From: Brevibacillus laterosporus DSM 25 | GTDB taxonomy: Bacteria; Bacillota; Bacilli; Brevibacillales; Brevibacillaceae | Assembly: GCF_002706795.1 (NCBI RefSeq) | Contig: NZ_CP017705.1 | Span: 3,346,501-3,410,500 of the forward strand | DNA length: 64,000 nt | Direction: 5' to 3' | Shown here: positions 55,911 through 64,000 of the stretch, in pieces | How the letters are laid out: the number at the start of each line of letters is the position of its first letter | Position numbering within the stretch: position 1 is the first letter of the stretch | The notes under the pieces: model-generated | What the model saw: the letters and a program-made list of their open reading frames with translations, nothing else | What the model was told of the DNA's origin: nothing | The model's database searches: none | Translations under genes and position numbers: made by a program

Positions 55911-56759
55911 ATGAACATGCTGGAAGGACAGGAACTCACGCCGTATTTTTTTGTGCTAGCAGCTTTTACGTTTATGCTATTGCTCTTTATGATACGCCAG
56001 AATCTGATGGCTCCTGTTAAAGAAACGGGCATACAGATCGGAAACGGTCAAACGATCGGCAATCGAGATGAACAAGACGACTACTTTTCGACGGCGACGA
56101 CTCCTATTGGCACATTGGCTGTTTTAGCGGATGGGATTAGTGGGCTTTCACATGGACGGATGTCTAGCACACTGGCTGTTACGCTCTTTATGCGCGAATT
56201 TTTGAATCTAGATGATGTACAAAATATTACTTCTTTTTTTACAAAAGCTGCTCGTAAAAGCAACGCGGAAATCGTGCAACAAATCGGGGGATCAAATGGT
56301 GGTACCACGCTTGTAGCAGCCGTGGTAACAGAGGATAAGCTCTATTGGGGCGCTGTAGGGGATAGCAGTATCATGGTGTTTCGAGATGGGGAGTTTATCA
56401 AAATGAACCATAAGCACATTTTGGAATCCGTGCTAGAGGAACGCTATCTGTCAGGGGAGATTACAAAGGAACAAGCAACAAGTAACCCGATGCGCAAGCG
56501 CCTGATCAATTATTTAGGCTATGAGCAGTTTCAAAATATGGAGATTTGCCACGAGCCGTTTCTGTTGAAAAAGAAAGACAAGGTCATTTTGTTGAGTGAC
56601 GGTGTATACAACACGCTCTCCGAAGTGGAAATGGAGCAGATTTTAATGAATGCCACATCTCCATATGACGCAGCAGAAGAGATGGTGACAGAGATTGAAC
56701 GCAAACAATTACGCAATCAAGATAACGCTACTGTCATTATTTTAGAGCAAGGCTGGTAA
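55911..56759 (+). CDS. membrane PP2C-type Ser/Thr phosphatase
   Basis: A 282-residue protein with one N-terminal helix (about 11-28) and a cytoplasmic PP2C domain. Catalytic residues look complete: NRDEQDDYF near 51, LADGISG (D74, G75), GGTTLVAAVV, GDSSIMVFRDG, LLSDGVYNTL, and QDNATVIIL. It should dephosphorylate targets of the neighbouring kinase, as PppA does in type VI secretion. Start at ATG 55911 follows GAGGG by 7 bases. Ten bases separate it from the preceding FHA gene. Confidence 0.9.
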   Translation: MNMLEGQELTPYFFVLAAFTFMLLLFMIRQNLMAPVKETGIQIGNGQTIGNRDEQDDYFSTATTPIGTLAVLADGISGLSHGRMSSTLAVTLFMREFLNLDDVQNITSFFTKAARKSNAEIVQQIGGSNGGTTLVAAVVTEDKLYWGAVGDSSIMVFRDGEFIKMNHKHILESVLEERYLSGEITKEQATSNPMRKRLINYLGYEQFQNMEICHEPFLLKKKDKVILLSDGVYNTLSEVEMEQILMNATSPYDAAEEMVTEIERKQLRNQDNATVIILEQGW

Positions 56760-56810
56760 ACGAAAGCGACTGGTTAAGCCTTTGGTAGCGAAGGAGAAGC
56801 GGAGGTACGG

Positions 56811-58781
56811 ATGAGGAAGGAAAACAGCAATTTTCAGACCAGTTTCGTTTCCGAAGCAGGCACTTTTATAGAGAATCGGGATTATTTTGCTTTTGTAGAA
56901 CTAGATGATGTAGCTTGCTGGGTCATTGCCGATGGGATTGACACGGATAAAGAAGTAAAAAGTGCGGAGATGGCGGTGCAAAGTATTTTACAAAGCTTTT
57001 TAGATAAGCCTACAATGTCTCGGCGCAGACTAAAAAAATACATACTCAATGCCCATAACTGGCTAAAGGAAGAAAGTACAAGAGTCCGATTAAAAGCTAG
57101 CATTATGATTGTTGTCACCGATTATAGCAAAATCATTTGGGCAGTGGCAGGCAATGCGAGATTGTACCACTTTCGGCATGGGCGCTTGCAAACGAGAAGC
57201 CATGATCAGTCACTTGCCCAGCAGATGGCTGATGAGGAGCAAATCTCTTTGGTAGCGATAGATAAACACGAAGAACGACACAATCTCCTTTCTTATGTAG
57301 GGAAGCCAGATTTTTTTGAACCATATGTGTCCAAAAAGATTCTACTATCTGATGGAGATGTGATGATGCTGTGCACGCCTGGAGCTTGGGAAGAGGTTAG
57401 CTGCTCGGAAATGCTAGAAACCCTTGAAGAAGCAAAAGGCCCAGAAGAGATGGCTGATCAACTGGAAGAAGTGTTATTAAGTAAACAAAAACAAGTGATT
57501 CATAATTATACGATAGCGTCTATTTATGCTAATAAAGTGTTTAAAGAAGACCCAAAAAAACGTTGGAAAAGGATTAAAACAGCCTTATTTATCGGCATAC
57601 CGGTCCTTTTGCTTGTAGGTGGATTGGTGTATATGAAGGTGCGTGCAGCAGAACGCTTTGCAGAAAACGTCGCTAGTATTTACGAGCATGAGAAAAATGC
57701 GGATGCCTATGTTTCAGAAAAGGATTATGATAAAGCGCTCTTAGAATATAGTGAGGCGCGTAATGCATCGAAACGGATAGATGACAAGATATATAAACAA
57801 TTGTTGAGCAAAAAATTGAAAATTACCGAGCTAATCGTGAATGGAGATAAGTTTGTAAAGGATGGGAAATTGAAACAAGCGGTGGAGAGCTATAAAAAAG
57901 CCTTGGAAGAAGCGAAAAATCATAAGGAGTTTGACAAGAAAGAGATTCAAGAAAAGATCGATCAAGCAGAGAAAATAGCCCAGGTACAGCTTTTGATCAA
58001 GGAAGGCGATTTGCGAGCTAGCAGTGAGGATTATACAGGTGCCATGGAGATGTATCAACAGGCAAAGCTAGCGGCCATCAATGCCTCCTATACGGAGGGA
58101 CAAAAAGAGATTAAGACTAAGATAGATGAAACTCAGCTTAAACATATGGGTGTGGAAAAAGGTACACAGCAATTAGAAGGCGAGAAAATGGAGAAGGATG
58201 GAGATCGTCTGCTGGCGGAGAAGGATTTAGAAGGAGCATTAGGTGCTTATTTGCAGGCGCAGTCCATTTATCAGGAAGCTGGAATGATGGAAAAAGCTCT
58301 AGGTATAGAGCGTAAAATTACCAAGGTGGATGGGTTATTAAATCCGTTACCTGTTCCTGCTGCAAATGGAGGGGACCAGCAACCAGCTGGAGGTCAGGTT
58401 CTGGCACCAGCCTCAGGACAAGCATCTGGACAGACGCCAGTACCACCTGTGAAACAAGGATCAGGAGTAGCTTCTACACCAGCAGCGGGGCAACAGTCGG
58501 GACAAGCACCAACTACCCCACCACCTGCACCAGCTACACAACAGTCACAACCGGCACAGACCCCACAGCAAGCAGTATTTAAAACAGCTGAGACATCGCC
58601 AGAGTCTGTACCACCACCGTTGGAGCAACAAACAAACGAAGCACAGCAGTCTTCGCAGAAGCAAACCCCAAAAACGGTTGAAGCAGAGCAAATTCCCAAG
58701 CAAGCTCAAGCATCGCATATACCAATACCACCAGCCGATGACCAAAAACCAGCGTCAGCTGTGATCAATTTGCACCAGTAA
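56811..58781 (+). CDS. PP2C-like pseudophosphatase with membrane helix and TPR region
   Basis: A 656-residue protein: a PP2C-like domain (1-240), a membrane helix (about 262-281), TPR-like helical repeats (about 290-510; DYDKALLEYSEA, KLKQAVESYKKALEEA), and a proline/glutamine-rich tail (about 520-656). The phosphatase part keeps D41-G42 but has G114-N115 for the usual GD, T189-P190-G191 for SDG and H231-N232 for DN. Loss of these metal ligands predicts an inactive, perhaps phospho-sensing, domain. The sites are real in the translation; loss of activity is inference. It follows the active PP2C by 51 bases. Confidence 0.85.
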   Translation: MRKENSNFQTSFVSEAGTFIENRDYFAFVELDDVACWVIADGIDTDKEVKSAEMAVQSILQSFLDKPTMSRRRLKKYILNAHNWLKEESTRVRLKASIMIVVTDYSKIIWAVAGNARLYHFRHGRLQTRSHDQSLAQQMADEEQISLVAIDKHEERHNLLSYVGKPDFFEPYVSKKILLSDGDVMMLCTPGAWEEVSCSEMLETLEEAKGPEEMADQLEEVLLSKQKQVIHNYTIASIYANKVFKEDPKKRWKRIKTALFIGIPVLLLVGGLVYMKVRAAERFAENVASIYEHEKNADAYVSEKDYDKALLEYSEARNASKRIDDKIYKQLLSKKLKITELIVNGDKFVKDGKLKQAVESYKKALEEAKNHKEFDKKEIQEKIDQAEKIAQVQLLIKEGDLRASSEDYTGAMEMYQQAKLAAINASYTEGQKEIKTKIDETQLKHMGVEKGTQQLEGEKMEKDGDRLLAEKDLEGALGAYLQAQSIYQEAGMMEKALGIERKITKVDGLLNPLPVPAANGGDQQPAGGQVLAPASGQASGQTPVPPVKQGSGVASTPAAGQQSGQAPTTPPPAPATQQSQPAQTPQQAVFKTAETSPESVPPPLEQQTNEAQQSSQKQTPKTVEAEQIPKQAQASHIPIPPADDQKPASAVINLHQ

Positions 58782-58811
58782 TTTCTGACGGAAAGGAGGC
58801 TTCACATCGAC

Positions 58812-60098
58812 ATGAAAGATATTATTCTGGATCGCTTAAACAAACTGGAGGATTTAGAACAACGCCGCATGCTAAAGCAACTTATGACTGGCGTGTTCGT
58901 GAATCTCGTTGAATACCAGGAAGAGATGAACAGTAAATTGGAGAAACGGGTGTTTGGCGAGCTGGAAGATCAACAGGAGAAGCATGATGTGTACGTCACC
59001 ATTTGCTCCAAAGATGACTGGGACCCAATCCATGATTTTTTATACCCGATGCTACCTGAAGATACATTGAATAAAACCTGTGATATGAACAGTCTACTTA
59101 CCCAATTGAACAACAAGGAAGAAGCAAGACTGTTTACTCTTTTTTTGCAATGTGATTACCCTACGATTAAACCGCTATTGGATAATAAACGCGTTTTTTC
59201 AGGCAAGCTGACTACAGCAACTAAGACCAAGTCAATCCATGTTCGATTAGAGCAAAACCGGACTTATATGAAACAGATTGAACAGCTTTATACGGTATTT
59301 CAAAAGAATGGTGTACCGTGGAAGACTGTAAACAATCCCTTTGCTTATAAATTTTTTGATGTTATTTTAACAGGCTGTGAAGAGGAATTGGATGAAACAG
59401 AAGAGATTCTGGAGATTACGGTCGATCTGGAGGAATGGGAGAGCTATAAACAGTTGGACAAAATTCCGTTGTGGAATATACAGCGACTTCAGCTTAAAAA
59501 TAGCGGATTTCCGACCCCGGCTATGGATCGGGTTAATTTTGAGCATGTATTGTCGTTGCGGAAAACGGGTACTGATCACGGATATTTGGTGGATGGGGAA
59601 GAAGAGAATATTCGCTACATTAAACGGTCTCATGACGAGCTGACCATTGTTTCACCTCAAGAAAAGGCGGGGATATGGGACGTACTTAAGATCATGCAAC
59701 CAGTGGAATCTAAAATTGGCAAACTGGAATACCCACTTGTTTCAAATAAACGCATCGATAGCTTCTTGGCTCGTTATGCTCGTAAGCAGGCAATGATTGT
59801 ACGAGCAAAAGGAGAAATCATCCGAATTGTTCACTCATTTGAAGCGTCGGATAAGTTGGAGCTGGTAGAGGTTGATATTCAAGAGGATCAAAGGACAAGA
59901 GGGCATACCTATGAGATGAATCCGTTTATTAGCGATAATGTCAGGATGGAACGAGATAAAAAAATCATGCGCTTGCGCTTCCGACATCGCTCTACCCTTA
60001 GTAATACCTCCTTTATTTTGCATGATCTCATGAGCTTTCTTGTTTCAGAAGTACAGATGAGCTTTCCTGAATACAAGTGTGAAGGAGAATGGGCTTGA
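58812..60098 (+). CDS. unrecognised conserved protein of the cluster
   Basis: A 428-residue soluble protein without recognised motifs. The N-terminal helix (LNKLEDLEQRRMLKQLMTG) is followed by alpha/beta segments and a C-terminal HTYEMNPFISDNVRMERDKKIMRLRFRH spaced in charged residues. It has no signal peptide or membrane helix. It begins after AAGGAGG and overlaps the next gene by 4 bases. By position it could be a structural or assembly protein of the injection apparatus (TssF/TssG- or baseplate-like), but sequence does not show that. Confidence 0.75.
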   Translation: MKDIILDRLNKLEDLEQRRMLKQLMTGVFVNLVEYQEEMNSKLEKRVFGELEDQQEKHDVYVTICSKDDWDPIHDFLYPMLPEDTLNKTCDMNSLLTQLNNKEEARLFTLFLQCDYPTIKPLLDNKRVFSGKLTTATKTKSIHVRLEQNRTYMKQIEQLYTVFQKNGVPWKTVNNPFAYKFFDVILTGCEEELDETEEILEITVDLEEWESYKQLDKIPLWNIQRLQLKNSGFPTPAMDRVNFEHVLSLRKTGTDHGYLVDGEEENIRYIKRSHDELTIVSPQEKAGIWDVLKIMQPVESKIGKLEYPLVSNKRIDSFLARYARKQAMIVRAKGEIIRIVHSFEASDKLELVEVDIQEDQRTRGHTYEMNPFISDNVRMERDKKIMRLRFRHRSTLSNTSFILHDLMSFLVSEVQMSFPEYKCEGEWA

Positions 60099-60784
60099 AT
60101 TACATTTGGGATTTGCTAATAAAGGCGGAGCGATCCGGTATAGAGAAAAAACGTGTCCAGTTTACTCCGGCCAAGGTCTTTTCGCCCTACATGGAGCTGA
60201 GTCTGGAAAATCTGAATGCAAAAGAGATCGAGCAAACCATTGAAATCAATCCCTATTATCGTTTTTACGAAATTTTTAGGGATTTATTTGACCCAAATAT
60301 TGAGACGGATGTAGAGCTTCGCAATAGCTTGTTTGATATTCTCATTCATTTTTTAGCAGAGATTGATTTAATGCAAGGCATGAACAAGCGGGAGTATTAT
60401 ATCCGGTTTTTGCAGAAGGATTTAGAGGCAGGCGTGTTTGGGAGCAGTGTGAAAGACAACATATACCTGTTTACCCGAGAGGAACGGGAAATGATAGCTA
60501 GCAATCTTTTGCGTTTATATGAGACAGGTGAAGCTGTTTATTTATTAAAAGACACAACCAAAAAGGTATTTACTCGCTCCACGATATACGCAAATTGCGA
60601 GGAGAAGGATGAGCTGTTGTTTTATATCGGTCAACCAGAAACACAGATCGCTCGGGCTAAGATTGAATTGATTAAGGATTTGTTTTTGCCCGTTCGTTTT
60701 TCCACGGAACTATACTGGAGCTATCATTTTGGCATTATGGAAGTGGAAGAAACGATGCAAGTGGACTACATCGCTCTTTACTGA
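60095..60784 (+). CDS. unrecognised protein, companion of the preceding gene
   Basis: A 229-residue soluble protein rich in aromatic and acidic residues, with INPYYRFYEIFRDLFDPNIE near the middle and a final ELYWSYHFGIM. No known motif. TTG 60095 is chosen because it overlaps the previous stop as TTGA with GAAGGAG eight bases before; ATG 60089 directly abuts that site. Translational coupling suggests a complex with the 58812 product. The INPYYRF/DLFDPN pattern vaguely recalls baseplate proteins, but I would not name it. Confidence 0.72.
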   Translation: MNYIWDLLIKAERSGIEKKRVQFTPAKVFSPYMELSLENLNAKEIEQTIEINPYYRFYEIFRDLFDPNIETDVELRNSLFDILIHFLAEIDLMQGMNKREYYIRFLQKDLEAGVFGSSVKDNIYLFTREEREMIASNLLRLYETGEAVYLLKDTTKKVFTRSTIYANCEEKDELLFYIGQPETQIARAKIELIKDLFLPVRFSTELYWSYHFGIMEVEETMQVDYIALY

Positions 60785-60810
60785 CCGACAAGCAAGGAGG
60801 ACAGAAAACA

Positions 60811-63459
60811 ATGAACGGATATTCGTATAGATTGCATACGGACAAAGGGCGAGATAGAAGTCGCTTATTGATCAGATACTCGCGAGAAGAGCTGGAGGAT
60901 ATGACCACCTTCCAATTGCGTAACATTTGTTATACGGAGCGATTAGTCGAAGGGGTTGCCAATAAACTCGATCGGGAGGCTTTGATCGATACGATCCTAA
61001 AATTCCGTGGATCAGTGGGCAGCTTATTGATTCGAGGCTTTCACAAGGGTGGCTTCCAGCGGATCGAGGAAGCGATCCATACGTATTTAAAAACACCCTT
61101 ATCTAATCAGGTAAGAATCAAAGTTCCAGCCAAAATCTCTTTGTACCGTGGACTAAAGGTAGACAAATTGGATCAATACCTAGTAGAAGCGATCGGTATG
61201 CAAGAGTCTAATGTGTTACTGATCAATGACAGCATGGAATTATGTGGGGTCCTGCATCTGAAAAAGGATGAGTCGCAACCAGAGCTTTATTACTTAGCGA
61301 TGGATCGCAACACGGAGCTACGGAGAACGGCTAATCAAAATTATAGCCTGTTGTTCTTTAGAAAGCAGGATTCGGAATACCTGTATAGAGCCTACTATCA
61401 GGATGCCCCTTTACTACCAGCCAACCTCCACTATTGCAAGGTTCCTGTGACAGATTTGGAAATTTGCGAGTTAGAAGAGACAGGTGCTGTACTGGCAATC
61501 GATTTTGGGACATCTAATACAACCGCAGGAGCCTATCTGGATAGCGGATATATTTCTACCCCCCCAAGCCATGATTTATTAAATGGACAAATACGCCTGA
61601 ATGAGATTAATTACGTAAAATTTCCTGATGAGACAGAGCAGTCGACCGATTGGGTCGCGGTTGTGCCAACGATCGTTAGTGTAGCAGACTGTCGAGATCA
61701 AGAGAATATCCAATACCATTTCGGATATGAAGCTCTCTCCCATCGCAAAAAGAATGGCTTCAGCAGTCAATCCTCTCAATTCCAGGGTCTAAAAAGATGG
61801 GTAAATGCTTACACGAAGACAGAAGAAATAGTTGATATGGAAGGCAACACAGCTTATGTCAAACGAAGCGACATCCTACGCGGCTTCCTGACCCATATTG
61901 TGGAAATGGCCGAGCATCAGTTTAAATGCCGTTTCACCCACTTGCATATCTCAAGTCCAGTCAAATTAAAAACGCAATTTATTGAAATGTTCCATGAGAT
62001 TTTACCTCAGTACCAGATTGAATCAAAGGATGCATTGGATGAGGGCATGGCGGTACTCTACAATACCATTGCCGATCAGATTGAGAAAAATCGATTCCTG
62101 GATGGCGAGGAATATAGGGCATTGGTCATCGATTGTGGAGGAGGTACCACTGATCTGTCCTCCTGCCAGTTTTCCATTTTAGATGGGCATATTTCCTACA
62201 AGATTGATATACATACAACCTATGAGAATGGTGATACCAACTTTGGCGGCAATAACATCACCTATCGTATTATGCAATTTATGAAGATTGTTTTTGCCAA
62301 TTACTATACGAAAAGACGAATGAACACAGATATAGATGAACTGATTCCTATCCCAGCCACCGATCTATATCGCTATGTGGATGAATATGGTGTAGGGGCT
62401 GTCTACGAAAACTTCGAGGCAAGCTATCTGGAGGCAGATCGGTTTATTCCGACACAATTTAAGCTGTACGAAAATCGCTCACGTGAAGAATATCACCGCG
62501 TGCGCAACAACTTTTACTTCCTGTGGGAGCTAGCTGAGAACATGAAAAAAGAGTTCTTCCGCAGGACAGGTATCCTACGAAATCGATTCCAGTCTGCCGC
62601 CAGCGAGGATTCGGACAATGATTTAAAAATCACAAAAATGGATCGTTGGTTCCTCTCTGTCCTTCATCAGGGAGTGTTTCGAGAGGAGTACGAATTCCCC
62701 AATGTGGTATTTACCATTAGGGAAATCAGCCAGCTGATCCGTGCAGATATCTATGAGATTGTGCGTAAATTTTTGGATGAATATTACCAAGATGGACGCT
62801 TACAAGACTTTTCCATCATTAAATTAACAGGTCAATCCTGCCGTATCGATGTGTTCCGTGAAGCGTTAAAAGAATTTGTTCCGGGGCGCAGTATTGAATT
62901 CAAGCAAAAAATAGAGGAAACGGGCAAGGTTTCTGACCTCAAGCTGGCATGCTTACGCGGCTCTCTTCGTTATCTGAGTGCTAAAAAATCTGGGTTCATC
63001 GAGGCAAGCATCACGAACCACGCACCAATCATTCCTTATTCGGTGAGCGCATTTACCCATAATCAGCATGAAAAAACGTTAATCAACAGCTTAGAGCGAG
63101 CCAATCAGGTACAGGGCTTCATTTCACGCCCAATTGCTGTTAGAGAGATTCAGTTCTTTTTAAAGGATGCGAAGGGAAATCCACGGCATCACTACGTGTT
63201 TATCAATCAGCCTGAGAGCTATAAACAGATGGTCTACGAGCAGATCGCAAGCATCTATCCAGGTAAAATCCCGCAGGATGATACAGATTCAATCATTAAT
63301 GGGGAAGTTAAATTCTTTGTTTTTACAGATGAAAAGAGCTGGGGCTTCTATATAGTGCCAGTTGCAAGGCAAAACGAACAGCTTTATCTCGGTAAGAAAC
63401 AGTTTTTTGCGTTTGAAAACGACCTGTCTGAGCTGGATTTCTTTGATGGCCTAAAGTAA
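60811..63459 (+). CDS. Hsp70/actin-fold ATPase with N-terminal extension
   Basis: An 882-residue protein. Residues about 228-720 contain the sugar kinase/Hsp70/actin ATPase marks: phosphate-1 AIDFGTSNTTAG (D231), phosphate-2 VIDCGGGTTDLSS (D441), and the adenosine motif IKLTGQSCRIDVFREAL. The first 220 residues are a separate domain, and the end (about 720-882) has no SBD-like segment I know, so it is not DnaK. It recalls SrfB-type or other dedicated chaperone-like ATPases. AAGGAGG precedes the ATG. It is likely served by the J protein at 54207. Confidence 0.82.
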   Translation: MNGYSYRLHTDKGRDRSRLLIRYSREELEDMTTFQLRNICYTERLVEGVANKLDREALIDTILKFRGSVGSLLIRGFHKGGFQRIEEAIHTYLKTPLSNQVRIKVPAKISLYRGLKVDKLDQYLVEAIGMQESNVLLINDSMELCGVLHLKKDESQPELYYLAMDRNTELRRTANQNYSLLFFRKQDSEYLYRAYYQDAPLLPANLHYCKVPVTDLEICELEETGAVLAIDFGTSNTTAGAYLDSGYISTPPSHDLLNGQIRLNEINYVKFPDETEQSTDWVAVVPTIVSVADCRDQENIQYHFGYEALSHRKKNGFSSQSSQFQGLKRWVNAYTKTEEIVDMEGNTAYVKRSDILRGFLTHIVEMAEHQFKCRFTHLHISSPVKLKTQFIEMFHEILPQYQIESKDALDEGMAVLYNTIADQIEKNRFLDGEEYRALVIDCGGGTTDLSSCQFSILDGHISYKIDIHTTYENGDTNFGGNNITYRIMQFMKIVFANYYTKRRMNTDIDELIPIPATDLYRYVDEYGVGAVYENFEASYLEADRFIPTQFKLYENRSREEYHRVRNNFYFLWELAENMKKEFFRRTGILRNRFQSAASEDSDNDLKITKMDRWFLSVLHQGVFREEYEFPNVVFTIREISQLIRADIYEIVRKFLDEYYQDGRLQDFSIIKLTGQSCRIDVFREALKEFVPGRSIEFKQKIEETGKVSDLKLACLRGSLRYLSAKKSGFIEASITNHAPIIPYSVSAFTHNQHEKTLINSLERANQVQGFISRPIAVREIQFFLKDAKGNPRHHYVFINQPESYKQMVYEQIASIYPGKIPQDDTDSIINGEVKFFVFTDEKSWGFYIVPVARQNEQLYLGKKQFFAFENDLSELDFFDGLK

Positions 63460-63548
63460 GTGGGGGAAGAATCGGACAGGTATAAATCGCTTGTCCTTGT
63501 CAGACAGCTTGCAGTAACAACCACGGCATGCATAAAGGAGGTCGCCAC

Positions 63549-64000
63549 TTGTTTACCCATCTGTATCCCAATTTTAATAAAGGCCGCATCTTAAAAACAG
63601 ACATGCTTGCCAATCTTCGAGATTACCCTCGCGATTTTCTCGATATTCAATACAAAGAGTATTCAGATGGGGTCATTACTGGATCAGAAATACGTATTGG
63701 AGAGCTAAGTATCACCATCACACCGGGGATTGTGAAGCATTCCGGGCGCTTGTATGTATTAAAGGAAGAGCATGAGCTTATGTATCAAGCCAACAATCGA
63801 GAAACTGTGGTCAAAATCAGGTTTCATGAACAGATGACAGACAGCGACTTCACGATTAACAGTTCGGAAATTGTGCTGGATGAACAGGTCGAGCTTGGTC
63901 AGAACGAACTAGAATTAGGTCGTTTTAAGCTAAAGGAAGGCGCCAAGCTACGCTCTGAATATCAGAGCTTTGTAGATTTGGCTACGGAATACAATACGTT
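63549..64000 (+). CDS. tail/baseplate-like protein, cut by window end
   Basis: A TTG start, 6 bases after AAAGGAGGT (63534-63542), opens a frame that runs to the window edge (about 150 residues). The N-terminus is MFTHLYPNFNKGRILKTDML, followed by a beta-rich GELSITITPGIVKHSGRLYVL, a pattern seen in phage tail and baseplate fibre-like proteins. The assignment is weak and based on look alone. It continues the operon, so the cluster extends past 64 kb. Confidence 0.6.
   Translation, partial: MFTHLYPNFNKGRILKTDMLANLRDYPRDFLDIQYKEYSDGVITGSEIRIGELSITITPGIVKHSGRLYVLKEEHELMYQANNRETVVKIRFHEQMTDSDFTINSSEIVLDEQVELGQNELELGRFKLKEGAKLRSEYQSFVDLATEYNT

Noticed and set aside
58394-58699. Cysteine- and glycine-rich frame on the minus strand
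   Set aside because: It is the antisense image of the proline/glutamine-rich tail of the 56811-58781 gene.
47499-64000. The right-hand cluster as a prophage
   Set aside because: No terminase, portal, capsid, integrase, holin or lysin gene is visible, and kinase, phosphatase and FHA genes are atypical for a phage. The window does end inside it, so this holds only for what is seen.

Overview
The window looks like chromosome from a low-to-moderate GC, endospore-forming Gram-positive of the Bacillales, most like Brevibacillus or a close Paenibacillaceae relative. The reasons are strong AGGAGG-type ribosome sites, an S-box riboswitch, two T-box leaders, an infC gene starting with AUU, a small acid-soluble spore protein (SspI), and a gene backbone (thrS, infC-rpmI-rplT, ysdA, ysdC, sspI, ysgA, pheST, zapA, mutS2, yshE) in the same relative order as I recall for Bacillus subtilis. 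The genus is inference; no rRNA gene is present. I saw no tRNA, rRNA, insertion sequence, CRISPR array or origin.

Layout. 1-2.8 kb: 3' end of thrS, then infC-rpmI-rplT behind an attenuated leader. 2.8-9.8 kb: sulfur metabolism, with S-box-controlled metI-metC and a divergent pair formed by a siroheme sulfite/nitrite reductase and cysH-sat. 9.8-16.8 kb: branched-chain amino acid operon ilvB-ilvH-ilvC-leuA-leuB behind a T-box with a leucine CUC specifier; leuCD do not follow. 16.8-26.7 kb: Ktr potassium transport subunits (two separate sites), pirin, moaB, a B12-binding radical SAM protein, DedA, ysdA/ysdC homologues, sspI and an rRNA methyltransferase. 26.7-34.8 kb: T-box pheST, zapA, mutS2 and small membrane proteins. 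34.8-47.2 kb: cell-surface polymer genes (UDP-sugar dehydrogenase, two glycosyltransferases, O-antigen-ligase-like polymerase, MurJ/Wzx-type flippase, an FG-GAP membrane protein and a lipoprotein), a D-aminopeptidase and a TcaA-like protein.

47.5 kb to the right edge: the most interesting part. One strand carries a thioredoxin-like protein, a Ser/Thr kinase, a protein that reads like a fused TssB-TssC contractile sheath, a tail-tube/Hcp-like protein, a J-domain protein, two FHA proteins (one membrane-bound, one with a zinc ribbon), a membrane PP2C phosphatase, a membrane PP2C-like protein that has lost catalytic residues, two unrecognised proteins, an Hsp70/actin-fold ATPase, and a tail- or baseplate-like protein cut by the window end. 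A convergent gene encodes a secreted/membrane VWA protein. Kinase, phosphatase and FHA genes beside sheath and tube genes parallel the threonine-phosphorylation control of Gram-negative type VI secretion. I read this as a Gram-positive contractile injection apparatus under phospho-switch control, continuing past 64 kb. Assignment of sheath and tube rests on sequence pattern and context and needs profile or structure comparison.
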